Positions 58,536 through 64,000 of a DNA stretch of 64,000 nucleotides are shown here, one piece after another (position 1 is the stretch's first letter; each line of letters opens with the position of its first letter). A program made the position numbers and the translations under genes. Under the pieces are notes generated by a model, which was not told where the DNA came from, did no database searches, and saw only the letters and a program-made list of their open reading frames with translations. The DNA comes from JBBDIP01 sp050260675 (GTDB lineage Bacteria; Bacillota; Sulfobacillia; Fermentithermobacillales; Fermentithermobacillaceae), in the NCBI GenBank assembly GCA_050260675.1, contig JBLNCN010000012.1:15497-79496 (forward strand), written 5' to 3'.

Positions 58536-59042
58536 GTGCGCTTTCTCGACGAACGAGGTCGCGTCTTCGGCAAGATCAGCGTTGTTGACCTCATCATCGT
58601 GCTCGTGCTTGTCGTCGGCGCGGCATGGTTTGCGTACGCCAAGTTCGGGCGGGACCTTGGCGCGGAGATCGCCGCCAGGGAAGAACCCGCCAGATACACG
58701 ATAATCGTTCCCGCAGTCCGCCCCACCACTGCGGAGGCTTTGGCGAAGGGCGGCAAGGTGTTCGAGTTCAAGACCGGAGCCGAAATCGGCACGATCAAGG
58801 ACGTCAGATCTGAACCGGCTGATATTTGGAGCCTTCAACAGGATGGCCGGATGCTTCGGGTAAGAACCGATGATCGCGTCGACGCCTACGTGACAGTTGA
58901 GGCCAAGGCCAGGATAGGCGAGAACACCATAACTGTAAACGGGGTAGAGGTTCGGGTTGGGACCACTATCGGCATTACCACCAAGTGGGCCCAGGTGAAC
59001 GGCAATATCTTGACTCTTGAGCTCCTTGGAGGCTCTCAGTGA
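58536..59042 (+). CDS. DUF4330 domain membrane protein
   Basis: A 168-residue protein with one N-terminal membrane segment (ISVVDLIIVLVLVVGAAWFAYA), followed by a beta-rich soluble part with RYTIIVPAVRPTTAEALAKGG, the DUF4330 signature, and a closing region of strands. GTG 58536 follows GAGGAGAGGG (58521-58530). Function unknown; the family commonly precedes polysaccharide ligase/glycosyltransferase genes in Firmicutes, as it does here. It overlaps the O-antigen-ligase-like gene by 4 bases (GTGA). Confidence 0.85.
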   Translation: MRFLDERGRVFGKISVVDLIIVLVLVVGAAWFAYAKFGRDLGAEIAAREEPARYTIIVPAVRPTTAEALAKGGKVFEFKTGAEIGTIKDVRSEPADIWSLQQDGRMLRVRTDDRVDAYVTVEAKARIGENTITVNGVEVRVGTTIGITTKWAQVNGNILTLELLGGSQ

Positions 59043-60520
59043 GCGAGTTTCCCGCAGCCTATAGAAGGAGCTTGACCTTTGCTGGCGGCGAGAAGGCTGG
59101 CAGCCTGGTGTCGACAGCAGCTGTGAGGCTAGTCGCCGTTCTGGACCGGTGGCTGGAGGCCAGTCTGGTAGGGCGGATGTATGCGGCCCTGGCGCGCATC
59201 GGGAATGCCTACGCTGAGGGCAGCCTGTTCATGAACTGGCTTTGGCCCTACGCCAAGTTGGCGATTGTGCCCTGGGGAGAGAAGGTCGGGGTCGAGACCG
59301 CTTTAGGAGTACTGCTTGCTCTGGCATGTGTAGCTCCTACCGAGATCCTCATGGTTGTCGCCCTCGGCGTATTCGTGTTGTTCGTATGGGACAGGGCCCG
59401 CAAGGTGAGAAGGGGCGAGGAGACCCGGCTCTGGGCGTTGCCCGGATTCGGAATGGTAACCGCGGTGGCCGCGGTGCTGCTCTTTACTATAGGGGCTACC
59501 GTTTCGTCTGTGGTTCCGTCCAAGAGCTTGTTCAACATGCTGATCTGGTTCTTCTACTTCCTGGTTTTCTTCATGGCCGCCGATGCTTCCGCTCGCGGGC
59601 GGGGAGTCCACGTGGCATGGCCCTTCATGACCGGCGCGGCGCTGTCAGGCCTCGTGAGCATCTACCAGAGGCTGACCGGATGGCGGCCGCCGAAGAACTG
59701 GGTTGACGTCGCCTTTGAAGGCGAACTGACCCGTTACGTCGGGACTTTCACCAACCCCGTCTTTTTCGCGGAGATGATGGGGTTGGCTCTCCCAATCGCC
59801 ATGGCGCTCATCCTTATCAATAAGGACTGGCGGGACCGCCTGGCCCTGTTGGGTTTTGCAGGTCTTCAAGGGATCGGCCTTTTGCTCAGCGGCTCCCGCG
59901 GCGCCTGGCTCGGGTTCGCGATCTCATTTTGCATCCTGGCAGTGTTCTACGACTGGAGGATGCTCCCCCTTGGCCTGCTGGCAGGCGGCGTTGGTCTTGC
60001 CCTGGCACCGGATGTCCTTCTGAAACGCCTTCTGTCGTCGTTCAGCCTCACCGACAGCTCCAACTCCTACAGGGTTTTCATATGGCGCGGGTCCATCGCG
60101 ATGCTGAAAGATCACCTGATAAGAGGCGTCGGGTTAGGCGCTGAAGCCTACGCCAGGGTCTATCCCGAGTACATGATAGTCCAGACCCCGGCTCCCCACG
60201 CCCACAGCACTTTTATTCAGTACCTCATCGAGGTTGGACTATTCGGTTTCCTCTCAATGGCGTACCTGTTTGCCATCTGGCTCTACGACGGTTTCCGGGC
60301 CATCTTCGCCGAGAAGGAAAGAGCGGGCAGGTGGGCTAAGATAGGCCTTCTGGCGGCTTGCATCGCATCTGTCGGAGGGCACCTTTTGGAGGGAGTCATC
60401 GACTATACTTGGTATAGTCCCAAGATAACTGTAGCTTTTTGGGCTGTCGTGGGGATCGCCTCGGGCATCGCCTGCGCCAGGATGTACCACCAACCTGCTG
60501 TGAAAGGTGGCCGGTCATGA
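59039..60520 (+). CDS. O-antigen ligase/polymerase-like membrane protein
   Basis: A 493-residue polytopic membrane protein with about 11 or 12 hydrophobic segments and a large periplasmic-type loop. It has the Wzy/WaaL family motif: THxxxx-like HAHSTFIQYLIEVGLFGF near the C-terminal part and RVFIWRGSIAMLKDHLIRGVGLGAE just before it. It would polymerise or ligate a lipid-linked glycan on the outside of the membrane. GTG 59039 overlaps DUF4330, and the end overlaps the glycosyltransferase gene by 4 bases (ATGA). The family also occurs in Gram-positives, so it does not prove an outer membrane. Confidence 0.88.
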   Translation: MSEFPAAYRRSLTFAGGEKAGSLVSTAAVRLVAVLDRWLEASLVGRMYAALARIGNAYAEGSLFMNWLWPYAKLAIVPWGEKVGVETALGVLLALACVAPTEILMVVALGVFVLFVWDRARKVRRGEETRLWALPGFGMVTAVAAVLLFTIGATVSSVVPSKSLFNMLIWFFYFLVFFMAADASARGRGVHVAWPFMTGAALSGLVSIYQRLTGWRPPKNWVDVAFEGELTRYVGTFTNPVFFAEMMGLALPIAMALILINKDWRDRLALLGFAGLQGIGLLLSGSRGAWLGFAISFCILAVFYDWRMLPLGLLAGGVGLALAPDVLLKRLLSSFSLTDSSNSYRVFIWRGSIAMLKDHLIRGVGLGAEAYARVYPEYMIVQTPAPHAHSTFIQYLIEVGLFGFLSMAYLFAIWLYDGFRAIFAEKERAGRWAKIGLLAACIASVGGHLLEGVIDYTWYSPKITVAFWAVVGIASGIACARMYHQPAVKGGRS

Positions 60521-61671
60521 AAGTCCTCCACGTCATAACCGATACCAACTTCGGGGGCGCCGGCAGGTATTTGCTGTATCTCGTGCCCCAGCCTGCATTC
60601 GAGGGCCACGATGTGGCTGTAGCCTGCCCTGACGGCGAACTGCAGAAGAGGCTGGACGCCGCAGGCATCCGCCGCGTGCCTATATACTCGGGCAAGGACA
60701 TTACCTATAGCTCCAGGCTCACTAGGGAACTGCTCGGGTTGTTCCGCAGGAAGAAGCCCGACGTCATCCACACTCACAGCTGCCTGTCCGGCAGGATCGC
60801 GGCGCGGCTTGCCAAGATCCCGGTGGTCTACACCAAGCACAACCAGGTCAGAATCCCCGATGCCAAGGGGATCACTCCGCCTCCGGCGGGCTTCGGCAAG
60901 CGGCTGGTGAACAGGATCATCAACAACCTCCTGTCCGACAGGATCATCGCTATCTCGGAAGGGGTCCAAAAGGAACTGGTGGAGTCGGGCGTGAAGCCGT
61001 CCATGATCTCCACCATCCACAACGGAATCGATCTTGAGCCGTACACCCCCAAGCGCTATGGAGCGGAAGCGGCCGCGCAGGAGGCCGATCCGGCCGTATC
61101 TTCGGGCAAACGGGGCCCGCTTATCGGAGCGGTCGCCAGGCTGCACAGGCAGAAAGCTCTGGACGTCTTCCTCGAGGCGGCCAAACTGGTGCTTGCTTCG
61201 GAGCCTTCGGCGAGATTCGTGATCGGAGGAACAGGACCGCTTGAGGACGATCTGAAAGCGAAGATAAGGGAATTGCGGATGGAGCCCTACGTGAAGATGC
61301 CGGGGTTCATCTACGATGTGCCGGCTTTCTTGGCGAACCTGGATATCTACGTGCTTTCTTCCGACTACGAGGGTATCGGGCTGGCAATTATCGAAGCGAT
61401 GGCAGCCGGACTACCGGTAGTCGCTACGGCGGTTGGCGGCGTGCCCGAAGCCATAGTCGACGGGGTAAACGGTATACTGGTGCCTCCGAGGCAGCCCAAG
61501 ACGCTTGCTCAAGCGATAGTCCGCCTGGTGGTGGACCCTGATATGGCGCGATCTATGGGTGAAGCGGGTAGGGCCAGGGCGGAGGAACTGTTCGACGCCA
61601 AGGTTATGGCCGAGAAGACTTTCACCGTGTACCGGAGGCTGGCAGCCCGGAGGCGTGGGCGCGGCGCCTGA
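60517..61671 (+). CDS. GT4-family glycosyltransferase
   Basis: A 384-residue retaining glycosyltransferase of family GT4. The N-terminal HVITDTNFGGAGRYLL segment binds acceptor and phosphate, and the donor-binding C-terminal region has SSDYEGIGLAIIEAMAAGLPVVAT and GGVPEAIVDGVNG with the conserved Glu residues. ATG 60517 overlaps the ligase stop and follows GAAAGGTGG (60502-60510). Its last 50 bases overlap the convergent MFS gene. It would build the glycan that the upstream ligase-like protein handles. Confidence 0.93.
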   Translation: MKVLHVITDTNFGGAGRYLLYLVPQPAFEGHDVAVACPDGELQKRLDAAGIRRVPIYSGKDITYSSRLTRELLGLFRRKKPDVIHTHSCLSGRIAARLAKIPVVYTKHNQVRIPDAKGITPPPAGFGKRLVNRIINNLLSDRIIAISEGVQKELVESGVKPSMISTIHNGIDLEPYTPKRYGAEAAAQEADPAVSSGKRGPLIGAVARLHRQKALDVFLEAAKLVLASEPSARFVIGGTGPLEDDLKAKIRELRMEPYVKMPGFIYDVPAFLANLDIYVLSSDYEGIGLAIIEAMAAGLPVVATAVGGVPEAIVDGVNGILVPPRQPKTLAQAIVRLVVDPDMARSMGEAGRARAEELFDAKVMAEKTFTVYRRLAARRRGRGA

Positions 61672-62890
61672 GACCAACAAACACCCTGAGCACTCCGGCA
61701 GAGGCAAGGAACACGGCGCTTGAGACGTAGAAAGCGCTGCCCAGACCCAGCGAGTCACCGGCAATTCCGCCCAAGAGCGGGCCGACCACGGCGCCCATCG
61801 GAAGCACCCCGTTCATGACGCCGAAAGCCCGTCCACGGAATTCCCTGCTCACCGCCGTTGCTGCAAGCACGTTCCCGGCAACCGTGAGTATCCCGTTGAA
61901 CACGCCAAAGAGCAATCTGAATACCGCCAGGGGCACTATCGCTACCCAGAGACCCTGGGCCGCCGCGAACACGGCCGATCCCATGAGCCCCATCATGAAG
62001 AAACTGCGGTGGTCCATGGAGTCCAGGAATCCAAGGAAGCCTTTGCCTGCGAGAGCCTCGTTCCCTGCACTTGCGGCCCGGTCATTGCGCCTGGCGGTGT
62101 AGGTGGCGCCGATTACCGTGCCTAAGCCTACGATGGATGTAACTACTCCACTCACCACGGTGGCGTCCCGTCCCTGGGACAACTTGTCGATATAGAGCAC
62201 CAGAGTGGCCTGAGTAACTTGGATTCCCGCCTGCACCAGGAAGAGGCATATGAACACCATGACCAGCTGCTTGTTGCGGAATGCCTCTATGATATCGCCG
62301 AGGACGTTGATCCTGCCCTTCCGCGACCCTACGTCCTCTTTCAGCACCATGAAGCCGACTACGGTGAAAGTGAACAGTATCGCCGACGACAACCTGAACG
62401 TATTTGGTATTCCGACCAGGCGCACCATGATGGCGCCGATGAGGGGACCGGAAATCGTCCCGGCGGCGTTGGTCGCCTGAAAGAGGCCCAGCGCGTAACC
62501 CATCTTGTCCTCAGGCGTATTGGTTGCGACCAGAGAAGTGCAGGCGGGAAGGAATCCTGAAAGGAAGCCTGTAAGCGCGCGCATGCACACGAATTGGAGC
62601 GGCGTTCTGGCGAAGGGGTAGAGAGCGTACGTGAGCGCAATCCCTACGCCTGACCTCAGGATCTGTGTGCGCTTTCCGTACTTGTCGGCTACCGCTCCCC
62701 AAATCGGGGCCATCAGGGCCGAGGTGAACGACGACGCCGAGTAAGCCAGACCCGACCACGTAGCCAGGTTCTCCGTCACAGCCATCGACTTCAGCAGGAA
62801 GGGCAAGAAAGGCGTCACCAGCGTAAAGGAAGCCTGTCCGACGAATACAGTGGCAAGCATCACGTAGAGGTTTCGGCGCCAGGTCTCCAA
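61622..62890 (-). CDS. MFS transporter
   Basis: A 422-residue, twelve-helix major facilitator exporter. The helix 2-3 loop is GAVADKYGKRTQI, a form of the family's G-x3-D-x-G-R motif, and the middle loop is about residues 190-215. TTG 62890 is the start (GGAGAG just upstream). Its C-terminal 17 codons overlap the end of the GT4 gene by 50 bases on the opposite strand, so one gene's end cannot change without affecting the other. Drug or sugar-type efflux is likely, but the substrate is not determinable. Confidence 0.9.
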   Translation of the reverse strand: METWRRNLYVMLATVFVGQASFTLVTPFLPFLLKSMAVTENLATWSGLAYSASSFTSALMAPIWGAVADKYGKRTQILRSGVGIALTYALYPFARTPLQFVCMRALTGFLSGFLPACTSLVATNTPEDKMGYALGLFQATNAAGTISGPLIGAIMVRLVGIPNTFRLSSAILFTFTVVGFMVLKEDVGSRKGRINVLGDIIEAFRNKQLVMVFICLFLVQAGIQVTQATLVLYIDKLSQGRDATVVSGVVTSIVGLGTVIGATYTARRNDRAASAGNEALAGKGFLGFLDSMDHRSFFMMGLMGSAVFAAAQGLWVAIVPLAVFRLLFGVFNGILTVAGNVLAATAVSREFRGRAFGVMNGVLPMGAVVGPLLGGIAGDSLGLGSAFYVSSAVFLASAGVLRVFVGLRRRAHASGLPASGTR

Positions 62891-63104
62891 TCTCGTCTCT
62901 CCAGCTTTCTCAGCGTCTAGCCACTGTCGCGCGGAACAGTCACAACACCAGGGAATGCATACAAACAGGATAGTCCAAACCCCGGTTACAGTCTACAGGC
63001 ACTTGGCTCAGCATGCGACATGGCCTTTCGGCTTTGCTTTTGGTTTGGTCATTGTTCCCGACGGCGAGGGGGCTGTATAGTCATTCTCGTAGAGGAGGGT
63101 GAGT

Positions 63105-63641
63105 GTGGCTTCAGACAAAGCGCTGCTAATTATCGACGTTCAGGTTGACATGTTTCGCGAGTCTAATCCCGTCGCCAAGGGGCCTGAACTTCTTGCGACC
63201 ATCAAAGGGCTTATCGCCAAGGCGAGAGATTCCGGCGTCCCGGTCATCTACGTGAAGCACAGCGGCTCCAAGAGATTCCTCGTTGAGGGCACGCCCGGAT
63301 TTGAGATCCACCCTGAAATCGCTCCAATCCAAGGTGACCTTATTGTGGTGAAGAGGACGCCATGCGCCTTCAACGGGACCAATTTGAAAGAGGAGCTGGA
63401 CAGGCGCGGGATCAGAAACCTTACAATTACCGGCATCCAGTCGGAGTTGTGCGTCGACACCACCTGCCGTAGCGCCTACAACCTGGGCTACCGGGTAGTG
63501 CTCGTGGAGGACGGTCACTCCACGTTCAACACGCCGGACCTGCCGGCCGAGGCCATTTCGCGTCATCATAACCGGGTACTGGGCTCGTGGTTTGCTGAAG
63601 TGATGAAAGCCTCTGATGCCGCCGGCCAATGGGGTGCGTGA
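63105..63641 (+). CDS. Isochorismatase-family cysteine hydrolase
   Basis: A 178-residue hydrolase of the isochorismatase/nicotinamidase family. The catalytic triad is Asp11 in LLIIDVQVD, Lys in VVKRTPCAF and Cys in QSELCVDTT. It acts on amides such as nicotinamide or N-carbamoyl compounds; substrate not defined. GTG 63105 is preferred: GAGGAGG (63092-63098) is 6 bases upstream, whereas GTG 63099 directly abuts it. A direct repeat begins at the stop codon. A role in niacin metabolism is possible given niaR and niaX in the window, but not supported by distance. Confidence 0.88.
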   Translation: MASDKALLIIDVQVDMFRESNPVAKGPELLATIKGLIAKARDSGVPVIYVKHSGSKRFLVEGTPGFEIHPEIAPIQGDLIVVKRTPCAFNGTNLKEELDRRGIRNLTITGIQSELCVDTTCRSAYNLGYRVVLVEDGHSTFNTPDLPAEAISRHHNRVLGSWFAEVMKASDAAGQWGA

Positions 63642-63669
63642 GACTCTGCCAACAGGGTGCGTGAGACTC
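63632..63669 (+). repeat. 15-bp direct repeat at the end of the isochorismatase gene
   Basis: GGGTGCGTGAGACTC occurs at 63632-63646 and again at 63655-63669. The first copy contains the stop codon. Such short direct repeats often mark an insertion or deletion endpoint. Confidence 0.6.
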
Positions 63670-63954
63670 CGCTTTGCCTAGATATCGCAGATGGGGCCCT
63701 ATCGGTCATGCGATGACCAATGCAAAATGCGTGGGTCACAGCGCGATTATTAGTTGGCAACTCATATGTCAAGGGATGATTAGTTTGTCGAAAAGTGCAG
63801 TCATGTGGTGACCAATAGCGAGACATTTCCGGGACATTAATCACGCCATGACCACGTTTTTCGACACGTTAGTCACCTGGCTATCTAGCCCCCTAATCGA
63901 TTTGGACAGTGGTCAGTGTCTTGAATTACAGTTCAAGTCGAGGGGTGAACGAGT
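63642..63954. other. Repeat-rich noncoding region, possible mobile element end
   Basis: Beyond the direct repeat there is no gene for about 310 bases, but repeated sequence is dense. GTCATGCGATGACCAAT (63705-63721), GTCATGTGGTGACCAAT (63800-63816) and an inverted relative ATTAATCACGCCATGAC (63836-63852) share a TCATG.....TGA dyad. GTCGAAAAGTGCAGTCATG (63787-63805) is the imperfect inverse of CATGACCACGTTTTTCGAC (63847-63865). These are the kind of multiple binding sites found at ends of some insertion sequences. No transposase gene is within the window. Confidence 0.5.
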
Positions 63955-64000
63955 GTGGCTAAGTTCAAGTACTACCCGCCGGAGGTACGAAAGAGGATTC
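63955..64000 (+). CDS. Start of an unidentified coding frame (cut off by the window)
   Basis: GTG 63955 begins a frame reading VAKFKYYPPEVRKRI that stays open to the last base. A GAGGGG-like signal is about 10 bases upstream. Too little is present to assign it. Its position after the repeats would fit a mobile-element gene, but that is a guess. Confidence 0.4.
   Translation, partial: MAKFKYYPPEVRKRI

Noticed and set aside
59039..60520. O-antigen-ligase-like gene as proof of an outer membrane
   Set aside because: The family is also used by Gram-positive bacteria for other glycans; no lipopolysaccharide or outer membrane assembly genes are in the window.
1..64000. tRNA, rRNA and complete insertion sequences
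   Set aside because: I looked for cloverleaf-like ends, conserved rRNA stretches and transposase motifs and saw none; a tool-based search could still find a short RNA I missed.

Overview
The window reads as a stretch of chromosome from an anaerobic, GC-rich member of the Firmicutes (Bacillota), probably a clostridia-like endospore former. The evidence is a bifurcating-type [FeFe] hydrogenase operon, an aldehyde:ferredoxin oxidoreductase, a SleB-type cortex/cell-wall hydrolase behind a ydaO-type cyclic-di-AMP riboswitch, a NiaR-type niacin repressor, an ECF transporter S component, DRTGG and DUF3048 proteins, and very frequent TTG/GTG starts behind strong Shine-Dalgarno sequences. No rRNA, tRNA, CRISPR array or complete insertion sequence was seen. 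The genus cannot be named from the sequence alone.

Layout. 1-3.2 kb holds core genes: the 3' end of gatB, murB and a TrmA/RumA-type 23S rRNA methyltransferase. 3.2-7.9 kb is an accessory patch: an AT-rich membrane-protein gene, a DUF3788/DUF3795-like cysteine-rich protein, a HicB/DinB-like composite, a YdeI-like protein and an isoprenylcysteine methyltransferase homologue, with a repeated intergenic element. 8.1-16.7 kb is a seven-gene operon: a HATPase/[FeFe]-hydrogenase-like sensor, a DRTGG protein, HydC (NuoE-like), a second HATPase, a small [2Fe-2S] protein, HydB (NuoF-like) fused to a GltD/NfnB-like flavoprotein, and the catalytic HydA. A polytopic membrane protein with an internal duplication follows. 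Its 3' end and terminator duplicate those of hydA.

18-34 kb contains cell-envelope and peptide metabolism genes: polysaccharide deacetylase, DUF3048 lipoprotein, FmdB zinc ribbon, a niaX-like gene with an operator-promoter, the riboswitch-controlled sleB-like gene, niaR, D-aminopeptidase dppA, tldD/tldE, an S41 peptidase, an M20 peptidase, an AEC transporter, an amidohydrolase, a truncated MazG-like remnant, a class II aldolase, a HAD phosphatase and an unrecognised membrane-anchored protein. 34-42 kb has two paralogous M14 carboxypeptidase genes pointing away from each other. Between them lie an OGG1-type glycosylase, an EamA transporter and an ApbE/FMN-binding pair.

42-54 kb carries aldehyde ferredoxin oxidoreductase, a lipid kinase, a class II FBP-aldolase-like protein, MATE exporter, flavoredoxin-like protein, enoyl-CoA hydratase, YbjQ, a large PEGA-domain surface protein and a zinc phospholipase C homologue. 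54-63.6 kb has typA, then a tightly packed series (TPR protein, phosphoribosyltransferase, HD protein, DUF4330, O-antigen-ligase-like, GT4 glycosyltransferase), a convergent MFS transporter overlapping the glycosyltransferase gene, and an isochorismatase-family hydrolase. The final 350 bases are repeat-rich and may be the edge of a mobile element; a coding frame starts just before the window ends.

The recurring themes are hydrogen/ferredoxin/NAD(P)H redox balance, flavin electron carriers and peptide breakdown, as expected for a fermentative or syntrophic amino-acid- and peptide-using anaerobe. The most interesting system is the hydrogenase operon. It pairs a catalytic HydA with a hydrogenase-like module that keeps the four expected H-cluster ligand cysteines, lacks the proton-relay cysteine and is fused to a kinase-type ATPase domain. 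Its diaphorase subunit also carries an extra flavoprotein module.
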